A stretch of 64,000 nucleotides of DNA, from positions 372,001 to 436,000 of the forward strand of contig JAVBUO010000005.1 in the NCBI GenBank assembly GCA_031555315.1, written 5' to 3'. Below are positions 46,995 to 56,497 of this stretch, piece by piece. Every line of letters begins with the position of its first letter. Within the stretch, counting starts at the first letter, position 1. The notes beneath the pieces are model-generated. The model saw only the letters and a program-made list of their open reading frames with translations. It ran no database searches and was not told the origin of the DNA. This stretch comes from JAVBJV01 sp031555315 (GTDB taxonomy: Bacteria > Pseudomonadota > Alphaproteobacteria > Acetobacterales > Acetobacteraceae). Made by a program: the position numbers and the translations under genes.

Positions 46995-47732
46995 ATGCCG
47001 CAATCGACATCTCAGCCAGTATACCGTCGTGTTTTGTTGAAAATTTCGGGCGAGGCCCTGATGGGCAAGCGCGAATACGGGATCGACACCGATGTGCTGG
47101 CGCGCATCGCCGCCGACGTGCAGCAGGTGCTGGCGCTGGGGGTCGAGGTCTGTCTGGTGATCGGCGGCGGCAACATCTTCCGCGGTATGCAGGGTGCGGC
47201 CTCGGGGATGGAACGCGCGCAGGCCGATTACATGGGCATGCTGGCCACCGTGATGAACGCGCTGGGCCTGCAGAACGCGCTCGAGAAGATCGGCGTGCCG
47301 ACCCGGGTGCTGAGCGCCATTCCGATGTCCTCGATCAGCGAGCCCTATATCCGCCGTCGCGCCGTGAGGCACATGGAAAAGGGGCGCGTGGTGATTTTCG
47401 CGGCGGGCACCGGCAATCCGTTCTTCACCACCGACACCGCGGCGGCGCTGAGGGCGGCGGAAATGGGATGCGACGCACTGTTGAAGGGCACGCAGGTCGA
47501 TGGCGTCTATTCGGCCGACCCGCGCAAGGATGCATCGGCGACGCGTTTCGAGGAACTGACCTATCTCGACATGCTGGCGCGCGAGCTGGCGGTGATGGAT
47601 GCGGCGGCGATCAGTCTGGCGCGCGAGAACGGTCTGCCGATCGTGGTGTTCAACATTCACGAGGCAGGAAACTTCGCCCGCGTGATGCTGGGGCAGGGCA
47701 CATTCACGCGTATCGTCGAACGTGCGGCCTGA
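46995..47732 (+). CDS. pyrH: Uridylate kinase
   Basis: 245 residues, amino-acid kinase fold. RVLLKISGEALMG is the phosphate-binding N-terminus, with GGGNIFRGMQ, FAAGTGNPFFTTDTAAALRA and DGVYSADPRKD further on. It converts UMP to UDP as a hexamer. The ATG at 46995 gives the family N-terminus. The frame is open further upstream through the terminator hairpin, which rules that part out. Confidence 0.96.
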   Translation: MPQSTSQPVYRRVLLKISGEALMGKREYGIDTDVLARIAADVQQVLALGVEVCLVIGGGNIFRGMQGAASGMERAQADYMGMLATVMNALGLQNALEKIGVPTRVLSAIPMSSISEPYIRRRAVRHMEKGRVVIFAAGTGNPFFTTDTAAALRAAEMGCDALLKGTQVDGVYSADPRKDASATRFEELTYLDMLARELAVMDAAAISLARENGLPIVVFNIHEAGNFARVMLGQGTFTRIVERAA

Positions 47733-47752
47733 AAATTTTTTGATGAGAGGGA

Positions 47753-48325
47753 ATGGCCATGTCTGCCGACCTTAACGCACTGAAACAGGATTTGACCCGG
47801 CGCATGGATGGCGCGCTGGAAGCATTGAAGAAGGAATTCTCGGGCTTGCGCACCGGCCGTGCCTCGCCGGGGCTGCTGGAGCCGGTGCGCGTCGAGGCTT
47901 ATGGTTCGAACCAGCCGCTGACCCAGTTGGCGACGGTATCGGTTACCGGGCCGTCAATGCTGTCGGTGCAGGTGTGGGACAAGTCGGTCGTCAAAGCGGT
48001 GGAAGTTGCGATCCGTGATTCGGGCCTGGGTCTGAACCCGCAGGCCGAGGGGCAGGTGTTGCGCGTGCCGCTGCCGATGCTGACCGAAGAACGCCGTAAC
48101 GAGCTGGCCAAGATGGCCAGCAAATACGCCGAGGGCGCACGCGTCGCGGTACGCGGCGTGCGCCGCGACGGTATGGAACAGTTGAAGGCGCTGGAAAAGA
48201 AGACGCAGATCAGCAAGGACGAACACGAACGCGCGTCGGGCGACATTCAGAAGCTGACCGATCAGTACGTGAAGCGCGTCGACGATATGCTGTCCGACAA
48301 AGAGAAGGACATTCGTACGGTCTGA
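47753..48325 (+). CDS. frr: Ribosome recycling factor
   Basis: 190 residues. The tRNA-mimic fold is marked by RRMDGALEALKKEFSGLRTG, GRASPGLLEPVRVEAYGS and the C-terminal KALEKKTQISKDEHER. It splits post-termination ribosomes with EF-G. GAGAGGGA stands directly before the ATG at 47753. An internal ATG at 47759 is an alternative. The stop shares a base with uppS. Confidence 0.97.
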   Translation: MAMSADLNALKQDLTRRMDGALEALKKEFSGLRTGRASPGLLEPVRVEAYGSNQPLTQLATVSVTGPSMLSVQVWDKSVVKAVEVAIRDSGLGLNPQAEGQVLRVPLPMLTEERRNELAKMASKYAEGARVAVRGVRRDGMEQLKALEKKTQISKDEHERASGDIQKLTDQYVKRVDDMLSDKEKDIRTV

Positions 48326-49065
48326 TGGCTATGCAAGGCGCGCCAGATCCGGTCTCGGGCGATGCGGATCGCGTGCCGCAGCACGTCGCGATCATCATGG
48401 ATGGCAACGGCCGCTGGGCGGCGGCGCGCCATCTGCCGAAACTGGCCGGTCACAAGGCGGGCGGGGATGCGCTGAAGCGCACCATCGAAGCCGCCGTGCA
48501 GATGGGGATCGACTGGCTGACGATCTATGCGTTTTCGTCCGAGAACTGGCGCCGCCCGGAAGACGAGGTCGGCGGGTTGATGGGGTTGATGAAGCTCTAT
48601 CTGCGCGGCGAGTTCAAGGAGATGAAGGCCCAGGGCGTGCGGCTGCGCATCATCGGCGATCTGTCACGCTTTGCGCCGGACCTGCGGGCCGAGATCGAGG
48701 CGGCGGTTGCCGAGACCGCGCACAACACGCGGCTGAACCTGAATGTCGCGCTGTCGTATGGCGGGCGGGACGAGATCGTGCGCGCTGTGAAGCGCATCGC
48801 GGCGACCGTCAAGGATGGGCGGTTCGATCCGGAAACCCTGACCGAGGATCTGTTCGCGACGGCGCTGGATACGTACGGCATCCCCGACCCCGATTTGATC
48901 ATCCGCACGTCGGGCGAACAGCGTCTGTCGAATTTCCTGCTCTGGCAGGCGGCTTACACCGAACTGGTGTTTCAGGACGTGCTGTGGCCGGACTATGCGC
49001 CAGAGCACCTGCAGCAAGCGCTGGACATCTACGCGCAACGGGAACGCCGTTATGGCCGGCGCTGA
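48325..49065 (+). CDS. uppS: Undecaprenyl diphosphate synthase (isoprenyl transferase)
   Basis: 246 residues, cis-prenyltransferase. The catalytic HVAIIMDGNGRWA motif is near residue 24, and YAFSSENWRRP, LNVALSYGGRDEI and the C-terminal DLIIRTSGEQRLSNFLLWQ follow. It makes the C55 lipid carrier for peptidoglycan and other envelope polymers. It overlaps frr by one base and cdsA by 14 bases. Confidence 0.97.
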   Translation: MAMQGAPDPVSGDADRVPQHVAIIMDGNGRWAAARHLPKLAGHKAGGDALKRTIEAAVQMGIDWLTIYAFSSENWRRPEDEVGGLMGLMKLYLRGEFKEMKAQGVRLRIIGDLSRFAPDLRAEIEAAVAETAHNTRLNLNVALSYGGRDEIVRAVKRIAATVKDGRFDPETLTEDLFATALDTYGIPDPDLIIRTSGEQRLSNFLLWQAAYTELVFQDVLWPDYAPEHLQQALDIYAQRERRYGRR

Positions 49066-49903
49066 ACCCGTGTTCCGTTGGCGGGATCTGCGCAAGCGCG
49101 CGGTGTCGGCGGCGATCCTGGCACCTGCCGTGCTGCTGTGCATCTGGCTCGGGGCAATTCCGTGGACTCTGCTGGTCGCGGTGGCGATTGCCGGCATGGT
49201 CTACGAATGGGTGCGCATCTGCGGCATGCGACCGCATACGATGCCCGGTGTGGCGATGCCGGTGGCCGTGTTCCTGTCGTGCGGGGCGGCGGTGCTGGAA
49301 CAGTATGCGGGTGCTCTGCTGGCGCTGGCGGCGGGTTTTCTGCTGACCTGGGCACTGGCGTATGCGCTGCGTAATGCCCCCGAACCGGACAGACCGCGCC
49401 ATCCGGCGGGGCGCCTGGCGGTGGGGGTGCTGATGATCGGCCTGGCCGGCATCGCGCTGATCTGGCTGCGCAGCGAGACCGAATCCGGCCGCCTCAATGT
49501 GCTGTTCCTGTTTCTGATCGTCTGGGCGAGCGATATCGGCGCATATCTGTGCGGGCGCCTGTTCGGCGGACCAAAGCTGGCGCCGCGGATATCGCCTTCG
49601 AAAACCTGGTCGGGATCGATCGGTGGACTGGTTTCGGTGTCGGTGGTCGGCGGGTTGATCGCGCCGTTGCTGGCACCGGGTGTGTACTGGAAAGCGGTGC
49701 TGGTCGCCATCGTGCTGGGGATCGCCACGCAGGTCGGCGATCTGCTTGAATCGGCGTTCAAGCGCAAGTTCGACGTAAAGGATTCCGGTTCGCTGATCCC
49801 TGGGCACGGCGGGCTGCTGGACCGGCTGGACGGGCTGCTGATCGCGGCACCGGTGGCGGCGCTGCTGGCGCTTATTTTCGGGCAGGGTGTGCTGTGGCAA
49901 TGA
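49052..49903 (+). CDS. cdsA: Phosphatidate cytidylyltransferase
   Basis: 283 residues with seven or eight membrane helices. The family signature is split between SDIGAYLCGRLFGGPKLAP, SPSKTWSGSIGG and the C-terminal KDSGSLIPGHGGLLDRLDG. It makes CDP-diacylglycerol for phospholipid synthesis in the inner membrane. The ATG at 49052 lies within the end of uppS, and its end overlaps dxr by ten bases. Confidence 0.95.
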   Translation: MAGAEPVFRWRDLRKRAVSAAILAPAVLLCIWLGAIPWTLLVAVAIAGMVYEWVRICGMRPHTMPGVAMPVAVFLSCGAAVLEQYAGALLALAAGFLLTWALAYALRNAPEPDRPRHPAGRLAVGVLMIGLAGIALIWLRSETESGRLNVLFLFLIVWASDIGAYLCGRLFGGPKLAPRISPSKTWSGSIGGLVSVSVVGGLIAPLLAPGVYWKAVLVAIVLGIATQVGDLLESAFKRKFDVKDSGSLIPGHGGLLDRLDGLLIAAPVAALLALIFGQGVLWQ

Positions 49904-51060
49904 CCGCCAGAACCGTCAGCGTGTTCGGTGCGACGGGCAGCGTTGGCACGCAAACACTGGAACTGATCGGCCTGAACCCCGCCGCGTATCGGGTACGGGC
50001 GCTGGTTGCGCATCGCAACGCGGAAAAACTGGCGGCGTTGGCACGGCTGCACCGGGCAGAGGTGGCGGTGGTGACGGACGAGGCCGCTTACCCCGCGTTG
50101 GCGCGTGCGCTGACGGGCAGCGACGTGCGGGCCGAGGCGGGTAACGACGCCGCGCTGGCCGCCGCGGCGCTGCCGGCCGACTGGACGATGGCGGCGATCA
50201 CCGGGGCGGCGGGGCTGGCGCCGACGCTGGCGGCGATCCGGCGCGGCGGCACGATCGTGCTGGCCAACAAGGAAAGCCTGGTCTGCGCCGGCGACGTGGT
50301 GCTGGCGGCGGTGCGCGATTCCGGCGCAACGCTGCTGCCGGCGGATTCGGAACACAACGCGATCTTTCAGACGCTCGAGGCCGACAATGCCGGCGCGATC
50401 GAAAAGATCGCCCTGACCGCATCGGGCGGACCGTTCCGCACGTTCACCAGCGCCGAGATGCAGCATGTAACGCCCGAAATGGCCGTTCGTCATCCGGTCT
50501 GGTCGATGGGCATGAAGATCAGTGTCGATTCGGCCACCCTGATGAACAAAGGACTGGAACTGATCGAGGCGGCGCGTCTGTTCGACCTGACATCGGAACG
50601 GATCGACGTGATCGTGCATCCGCAATCGGTGGTGCACGGGCTGGTCTATTACCGCGACGGCAGCGTGCTGGCGCAGCTCGGCTCGCCCGACATGCGCGTG
50701 CCGATCGGCCACACGCTGGCCTGGCCGCAGCGCATGGCGACGCCTGCGCCACGGCTGGATCTGGTGCAGGCGGGCACGCTGACCTTCGAGCCGCCCGACA
50801 TGCAGCGGTTTCCCGCCTTGCGACTGGCGCGCGATGCGCTGGTGGCCGGTGGCGGTGCGCCGACCGTCCTGAATGCCGCGAACGAGGTTGCCGTCGCGGC
50901 ATTTTTGGCGCACCGAATCGGCTTCCTGGATATAGCCCGCATCGTGGAAGGCGTGCTGGCCCGGCTGGAGGCGCCGCAGGCGGCAACACTGGACGCGGTC
51001 ATGGCGCTGGACCTTGCCGCCCGCCACACAACCGAACATCTTATCGCCCGCGTAAACTGA
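49894..51060 (+). CDS. dxr: 1-deoxy-D-xylulose 5-phosphate reductoisomerase
   Basis: 388 residues. The NADPH-binding GATGSVGTQTLELI is at the N-terminus, and NKESLV, EHNAIFQ, ASGGPFR, SVDSATLMNKGLELIEA and HPQSVVHGLV form the metal and substrate site. It makes 2-C-methylerythritol 4-phosphate in the isoprenoid pathway that supplies UppS upstream. The gene starts within the end of cdsA. Confidence 0.97.
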   Translation: MAMTARTVSVFGATGSVGTQTLELIGLNPAAYRVRALVAHRNAEKLAALARLHRAEVAVVTDEAAYPALARALTGSDVRAEAGNDAALAAAALPADWTMAAITGAAGLAPTLAAIRRGGTIVLANKESLVCAGDVVLAAVRDSGATLLPADSEHNAIFQTLEADNAGAIEKIALTASGGPFRTFTSAEMQHVTPEMAVRHPVWSMGMKISVDSATLMNKGLELIEAARLFDLTSERIDVIVHPQSVVHGLVYYRDGSVLAQLGSPDMRVPIGHTLAWPQRMATPAPRLDLVQAGTLTFEPPDMQRFPALRLARDALVAGGGAPTVLNAANEVAVAAFLAHRIGFLDIARIVEGVLARLEAPQAATLDAVMALDLAARHTTEHLIARVN

Positions 51061-51095
51061 TACACTGTTGCGCGTTCGTTCCGGAGAGCTGCTTT

Positions 51096-52190
51096 ATGGA
51101 ATTTCTGCTTGGGTCCTCGCGTACGGTCCTGTCGTTTGTGGTGGTACTGGGTGTGCTGGTGTTCATTCACGAGCTCGGCCACTATCTGGCGGCGCGCTGG
51201 CGCGGTGTGCATGTCGAGGCGTTTTCGATCGGCTTCGGCAGACCGTTGGCCAGATGGATCGATAAAGTCGGCACCGAATGGAAGATCTGTTGGATTCCGC
51301 TGGGTGGTTACGTGAAACTTCACGGCCAGGGCGGCGTGGATGAAGCGGATGGTGTCGTTGTGCGTCCGGAATATGCGTTCGACCGCAAGCCGGTTGGTTC
51401 GCGCGCGATCGTGGTTGCAGCCGGGCCGATCGCCAACTTCTTGCTGGCCATCGTGCTGTTCGCAGCAGTTTTCATGACGTTCGGGCGGCCGGTGCCGTCG
51501 GCCGTCATCGGTACGGTGGTGCCGGACAGCGCCGCCGAACGCGGTGGGCTGCGTCAGGGGGACCGGATTCTGAGCATCGAGGGCAATCGGGTGTTGGTAT
51601 TCACCGATATTGTCCGCGCGGTCGAATCGCGCCCTGGCATGCCGGTCAACATCGAAATCGAACGCGACGGACAAAACCAGACGCTCGGCCTGACCCTGGG
51701 GCGCAGTCCGGATGGGAATCGTGGCCTGTTGGGTGTGGGGGCTGGCGGCGCCGTCAGGGAACGTCTGGACCCGTTTTCGGCCACCGCAGCCGGGGCTGCC
51801 ACCACCTGGAGTGTGACTGTACAGACACTATCGTATGTCTGGCAGATGATTACGGGCCAACGAGGCGCCGAAGAGCTGGGCGGGCCATTGCGGATCGCTC
51901 AACTTTCGGGGAAATTCGCCGAAGAGGGTATCTCGTCTCTGATGTCCTTCATGGCGATGCTGTCGGTCAGTCTGGGGTTGATCAATTTGTTCCCGGTGCC
52001 GGTGCTGGATGGTGGACATCTGGTGTTCTATGCGATCGAGGCTTTACGCGGCCGTCCGCTGAGCATCAGAGCGCAGGAGATCGGGTTGCGTATCGGCTTG
52101 GCGTTGTTGGGAACGCTGTTTGTGTTCGTGATGTGGAATGATTTGGCGGGCTTAGGGTTGTTTCGATGGGTGCTCCAATTTATCGGATAA
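51096..52190 (+). CDS. rseP: RIP metalloprotease RseP (site-2 protease family)
   Basis: 364 residues. The HELGH zinc motif is in VFIHELGHYLAARW near residue 25 within the first membrane helix. One recognisable PDZ domain lies around residues 135-220. The third zinc ligand is in NLFPVPVLDGGHLVFY near 300. It cleaves membrane-embedded regulators such as anti-sigma factors or spent signal peptides. It is preceded by dxr and followed by bamA, the conserved envelope-biogenesis order. Confidence 0.95.
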   Translation: MEFLLGSSRTVLSFVVVLGVLVFIHELGHYLAARWRGVHVEAFSIGFGRPLARWIDKVGTEWKICWIPLGGYVKLHGQGGVDEADGVVVRPEYAFDRKPVGSRAIVVAAGPIANFLLAIVLFAAVFMTFGRPVPSAVIGTVVPDSAAERGGLRQGDRILSIEGNRVLVFTDIVRAVESRPGMPVNIEIERDGQNQTLGLTLGRSPDGNRGLLGVGAGGAVRERLDPFSATAAGAATTWSVTVQTLSYVWQMITGQRGAEELGGPLRIAQLSGKFAEEGISSLMSFMAMLSVSLGLINLFPVPVLDGGHLVFYAIEALRGRPLSIRAQEIGLRIGLALLGTLFVFVMWNDLAGLGLFRWVLQFIG

Positions 52191-52306
52191 GTTGTGTATT
52201 TTTCTGCACATCATATCTGGCAGTTTCGGCTCTAATCCGCTAAGGGCTTACACTAGATTTATGACCGCAAAATCAAAGCGGTCATCCCACTCGGAGGGGA
52301 AAAGGC

Positions 52307-54637
52307 TTGTTCTGTCTTCGCACTATTTTGCTTGCTTCCGCAAGCATCGCCCCCGCCGTCCTGATGACAGGAAATGCGCTCGCCCAGAGCCCCGCCGCAC
52401 AGAATGGGCTGAGCGAGGTTGTCGCCCAGGGTGGTGTAATTCAGAACATCACCGTCGAAGGCAATCAGCGCATCGACGTGGCGACCATCCGTTCCTACAT
52501 GTTGGTCGGCCCCGGCGACCGCTTCGAGGAAGACCGGCTCGACCGCAGTATGAAGGCGCTGTTCGCGACCGGGCTGTTCCGGGACGTGTCGCTGCGCCGT
52601 CAGGGGGCGACCCTTATCGTGCAGGTGGCCGAAAACCCGATCGTCAACCGCGTGGTCTTCGAAGGTAACGGCAAGCTGAACGACGACACGCTGCGTCCGG
52701 AAGTGCAGCTGCGTTCGCGCTCGGTGTTCACGCAGGCGCAGGCGCAGGCCGACCGGCAGCGTATTCTGGACCTGTATGCGCGGCGCGGCCGTTATGCGGC
52801 GCGTGTCGAACCGAAGATCATTCCGCTGGACCAGAACCGCGTCGACGTGGTGTTCGAAATTCAGGAAGGTTCAGCGGCGTTGATCAGCCGCATTGCCTTC
52901 GTCGGCAACCGCGCGTTTTCGGAAAGCCGCCTGAAGGAAGTCATCGCGTCGCGCGAGGAAGCGTTCTGGCGCTTCATGTCGTCGTCCGACACGATGGACC
53001 CGGACCGTCTGAACTACGACCGTGAACTGCTGCGCCGGTTCTATCTGCGCAACGGGTATGCCGACTTCGAGATCGTCGGCAGCACGGCGGAGCTGGCGGC
53101 CGACCGCGACGCGTTCTTCGTGACCTACACGGTGCGCGAGGGTGAACGGTACCGTATCGGCAGGGTCGAGGTCGACAGCCAGTTGCGTAATCTGGATGGC
53201 AGTGTGCTGCTGCCGTTCGTGCAGTTCTCGGAAGGCGACTGGTACGACGGCGACGCGGTCGAGCGCAGCGTCACCAAAGTGCAGGACGAAGTGCAGTCGC
53301 GCGGCTATGCGTTCGTCGATGTGCGCCCGCGCATTACACGCAACGCCGAAAACCAGACGATCGATATCCGCTTCGAAGTGGCCGAAGGGCCGCGCGTTTT
53401 CGTCGAGCGCATCGACATCGTCGGTAACGTCCGCACACAGGACCAGGTGATCCGGCGCGAGTTCCGTCTGGCGGAAGGCGATGCCTTCAACGCGGCGGCC
53501 ATTCGCCGCACGCGTCAGCGCCTGCAGGATCTGGGCTACTTCAATTCGGTGAACATCCAGCCCACACAGGGCAGTGCGCCGGACCGCGCCATTCTGACGA
53601 CCACGGTCGAGGAAAAAGCGACCGGCGAATTCACACTCGGCGGCGGGTACGGCACGGACGCGGGCTTCCTGGCCAGCGTCGGGCTGCGTGAACGCAACCT
53701 GCTGGGCACCGGTGTCGATGCGTCGATCAACACCACGCTGGCGCAGCGCCGCAGCCAGATCGATCTGTCGGTGACCGATCCTTACTTCCTGGGCCGTAAT
53801 CTGGTCGCTGGGGTGGATGTGTTCCATGTGCAACGCGACAACCAGGATACGTCGAGCTACGACGAACGCCGGACCGGGTTCTCGCTGCGCATCGGGTACG
53901 AGTTCACCGAGCATCTGCGCCAGTCCTGGGCCTATACGCTGTCTGATCGAAATGTTTACAACGTCGATCCGACGGCATCGCGCTTCATTCGCGAGCAGTC
54001 CGGTAAGACTCTGATGTCGCAGATCGGCCAGACGCTGACGCTGGATTACCGGGATAGCCGGATCGATCCGCATGACGGATTTGTGATCCGCCTGGGGACC
54101 GACTTCGCCGGACTGGGCGGAGATGTGGAATATCTGCGCGCCAAGCTGGATGCGGCGTACTACGTGCCGCTGGAGCGTGTCTTCGGGGATCCGGACTACG
54201 TTCTGGCGATCTCGGCCGGGGCCGGGTATTTGTGGAGCTGGGGCGACAACGAGCGTATTGTCGACCGCTTCTTCCTGGGGGGCGAAAACCTGCGCGGCTT
54301 TGAAGTGGGTGGCGCCGGACCGCGCGATATCTACACGGGCGACAGCCTTGGCGGTCAGTTCCTGTGGACCCAGTCGACCGAGTTCCGCTTCCCGCTGCCG
54401 GTATCGTCGGATTTCGGGCTGACGGGCCGCGCCTTTGTCGATGTGGGTGCCCTGTCGGGTCTGTCTGACAGCGGGCCGGAGGTTGTGGACGACGGTGCGC
54501 CACGCGTTTCGGCCGGTGTTGGGCTCTCGTGGCGGTCGCCGTTCGGGGTGATCAATATTGACGTGGCGCAGGCGCTGGTTAAGAAAAGCTATGACCAGAC
54601 GCAGGTCTTCCGCTTTGGCTTCGGTACAAGGTTCTGA
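52307..54637 (+). CDS. bamA: Outer-membrane protein assembly factor BamA
   Basis: 776 residues. The signal peptide is followed by five POTRA domains (about residues 45-440; GNQRIDVATIRSYM opens the first) and a C-terminal Omp85 barrel ending FRFGFGTRF with the terminal phenylalanine. Barrel motifs include GEFTLGGGYGTD and FFLGGENLRGFEVGGAGPRD. The start is a TTG at 52307, supported by GGAGGGG at 52293. No ATG or GTG in frame would leave the signal peptide intact. It inserts beta-barrel proteins into the outer membrane. Confidence 0.95.
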   Translation: MFCLRTILLASASIAPAVLMTGNALAQSPAAQNGLSEVVAQGGVIQNITVEGNQRIDVATIRSYMLVGPGDRFEEDRLDRSMKALFATGLFRDVSLRRQGATLIVQVAENPIVNRVVFEGNGKLNDDTLRPEVQLRSRSVFTQAQAQADRQRILDLYARRGRYAARVEPKIIPLDQNRVDVVFEIQEGSAALISRIAFVGNRAFSESRLKEVIASREEAFWRFMSSSDTMDPDRLNYDRELLRRFYLRNGYADFEIVGSTAELAADRDAFFVTYTVREGERYRIGRVEVDSQLRNLDGSVLLPFVQFSEGDWYDGDAVERSVTKVQDEVQSRGYAFVDVRPRITRNAENQTIDIRFEVAEGPRVFVERIDIVGNVRTQDQVIRREFRLAEGDAFNAAAIRRTRQRLQDLGYFNSVNIQPTQGSAPDRAILTTTVEEKATGEFTLGGGYGTDAGFLASVGLRERNLLGTGVDASINTTLAQRRSQIDLSVTDPYFLGRNLVAGVDVFHVQRDNQDTSSYDERRTGFSLRIGYEFTEHLRQSWAYTLSDRNVYNVDPTASRFIREQSGKTLMSQIGQTLTLDYRDSRIDPHDGFVIRLGTDFAGLGGDVEYLRAKLDAAYYVPLERVFGDPDYVLAISAGAGYLWSWGDNERIVDRFFLGGENLRGFEVGGAGPRDIYTGDSLGGQFLWTQSTEFRFPLPVSSDFGLTGRAFVDVGALSGLSDSGPEVVDDGAPRVSAGVGLSWRSPFGVINIDVAQALVKKSYDQTQVFRFGFGTRF

Positions 54638-54642
54638 AAATA

Positions 54643-55452
54643 GTGAAAATTTCTAAAATTTCTCTGGCAACGTTCGTTGCCGTGGCGCTGTCTTTTCCGG
54701 TGGCTGCGCAGCAGCAGCCGGGGTTCTTTGTGCCGGGTAGCGGTGGCGGGCAACCGCAGCGTCCGGCAGCTGGTGCGCCAACCGCTCCGCAGCGTCCGGC
54801 AACTGCTGCGCCAGCCGCTCAGCCACAGGCCCAGGCAGCTCCACAGCCGATTCAGATCCCGGAACTGCCGGCGCTTCCCAAAGTGGCACCGCCGCCGGCG
54901 ACGGTCGTCGGGGTGATCGGGCTTCCCGAGATCATGCGCGGTTCGCAGGCGGTGCAGGCCGTGGAGCGTGAAATCGGCGCGCGGCGTAATCGCCTGAACG
55001 AAGAAGCTGCGCGTGAACAGCAGGCCTGGCGCGATGCGCAGCAGGCTCTGGCCAATGACCGGGCGCGGCTGACGCCGGAACAATTGCGTAATCGCGAGCG
55101 CGAGCTGCAGGAACGCGTGAACAATGCCCAGCGCGTTTTCCGCGAGCGTAACCAGGCGATTCAGGAAGCCGCCCAGGCGGCGATGAATCAGGTCGATGCG
55201 ATGCTGAACGCCATCGTCAAGCAGGTTTCGGAAAGCCACGGCATGAACCTGGTGCTGCTCCGCAATCAGGTGGCGTTTCACGGTCCGGAATTCGACATTA
55301 CCGGTGAAATTGTCGAGCAGTTGAACAAATTGCTGGCGACAGTGACGATCCCGCCCGAACCCCCGGCACAGCCGTTGACTTCGACGCCTGCGCCAGCCGC
55401 TGCGCCAGCCGCGACGACACCTCCGGCTGGACGTCCGGCGCGCGGTCGCTGA
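54643..55452 (+). CDS. skp: OmpH/Skp-family periplasmic chaperone with Pro/Ala/Gln-rich extensions
   Basis: 269 residues with a GTG start five bases after bamA. A signal peptide ends FPVAAQQ. A low-complexity Pro/Ala/Gln stretch (about residues 30-75) contains QRPAAGAPTAP and QRPATAAPAAQP, a duplicated unit also visible in the DNA. The OmpH coiled-coil body runs from about residue 87 (VVGVIGLPEIMRGSQAVQ) to 240, and a second Pro/Ala-rich tail closes the protein. Skp holds unfolded outer-membrane proteins for BamA. The extensions make it about 100 residues longer than the enteric protein. Confidence 0.88.
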   Translation: MKISKISLATFVAVALSFPVAAQQQPGFFVPGSGGGQPQRPAAGAPTAPQRPATAAPAAQPQAQAAPQPIQIPELPALPKVAPPPATVVGVIGLPEIMRGSQAVQAVEREIGARRNRLNEEAAREQQAWRDAQQALANDRARLTPEQLRNRERELQERVNNAQRVFRERNQAIQEAAQAAMNQVDAMLNAIVKQVSESHGMNLVLLRNQVAFHGPEFDITGEIVEQLNKLLATVTIPPEPPAQPLTSTPAPAAAPAATTPPAGRPARGR

Positions 55453-55457
55453 TTTCC

Positions 55458-56480
55458 GTGGCGGGCGATCCGCGTTTCTTCGCCCGCACCGGCCCGCACA
55501 CGCTGGCCGGTATCGTGGCGGCGGCAGGTGGTTCAGTCGATTCTTCCGCTGATAGCGGCGCAATGTTCTCGGGCATTGCGCCGTTGCAGTTGGCGACCCC
55601 GGCCGATGTCAGTTTTCTGGACAACCGGCGTTATCTGCCGCTGCTGGCTGAAACCAAAGCCGGCGTGGTGATTGTGCATGCCGACATGGCGGCGCATGTG
55701 CCGGCCGGCGTTCTGGCTATTTCAACCTCCAATCCATATCTGGGCTGGGCCCAGGTGGCGGCGTTGTTTTATCCGCGCCCCCCTCTGGCCCCTGGGATAC
55801 ACGCCAGTGCGGTGATCGCCCCCGATGCGCTGGTCGACCCGACGGCCGAGATCGGCCCCTTCGTCGTGATCGGTGACAAGGCCGAGATCGGTCCGCGGTG
55901 CCGGGTCGATTCACACGCGGTGATCGGCGCGGGGGTCTCTATGCGGGAAGACTGCCGGATCGGCAGTCACGCAAGCGTGACGTATGCCAGACTGGGCCGG
56001 CGCGTCGTGGTTTACCCCGGGGCGCGAATCGGTCAGGACGGTTTCGGCTTCGCCATGGGGCCGGGCGGCTTCGTCAGCGTGCCGCAACTGGGGTGCGTCG
56101 TCCTGGAAGACGATGTCGAAGTCGGTGCAAATACGACGATTGATCGTGGTTCCGCTATGGATACGGTCATCGGCGCGGGGTCGCGGCTCGACAATCTGGT
56201 GCAGATTGGGCACAACGTCCGCTTGGGGCGCTGCTGTGTGCTGGCGGCACAGGTCGGGATTTCCGGTTCGACGGTTCTGGGCGACTTCGTTCAGATCGGC
56301 GGGCAGGGGGGGGTTGCGGGGCACCTGACGATCGGGCCTAAGGCGCGTGTCGCCGCGCAGTCCGGGGTGATGAACGATATACCGGCGGGGATCGAAGTGT
56401 TCGGGTCGCCGTCGCAGCCAGCCAAGGAGGCCTTTCGTGCGATTGCGGTTCTGCGCCGGTTGGCGAAGAAACGCCCTTAA
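55458..56480 (+). CDS. lpxD: UDP-3-O-(3-hydroxyacyl)glucosamine N-acyltransferase
   Basis: 340 residues. The N-terminal uridine-binding domain ends with SNPYLGWAQVAALFYP. The left-handed beta helix of hexapeptide repeats includes the catalytic histidine in LVQIGHNVRLG. It adds the second acyl chain in lipid A synthesis. The GTG start at 55458 lies five bases after skp. Confidence 0.96.
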   Translation: MAGDPRFFARTGPHTLAGIVAAAGGSVDSSADSGAMFSGIAPLQLATPADVSFLDNRRYLPLLAETKAGVVIVHADMAAHVPAGVLAISTSNPYLGWAQVAALFYPRPPLAPGIHASAVIAPDALVDPTAEIGPFVVIGDKAEIGPRCRVDSHAVIGAGVSMREDCRIGSHASVTYARLGRRVVVYPGARIGQDGFGFAMGPGGFVSVPQLGCVVLEDDVEVGANTTIDRGSAMDTVIGAGSRLDNLVQIGHNVRLGRCCVLAAQVGISGSTVLGDFVQIGGQGGVAGHLTIGPKARVAAQSGVMNDIPAGIEVFGSPSQPAKEAFRAIAVLRRLAKKRP

Positions 56481-56497
56481 CGTGACGTGGACGAAAC

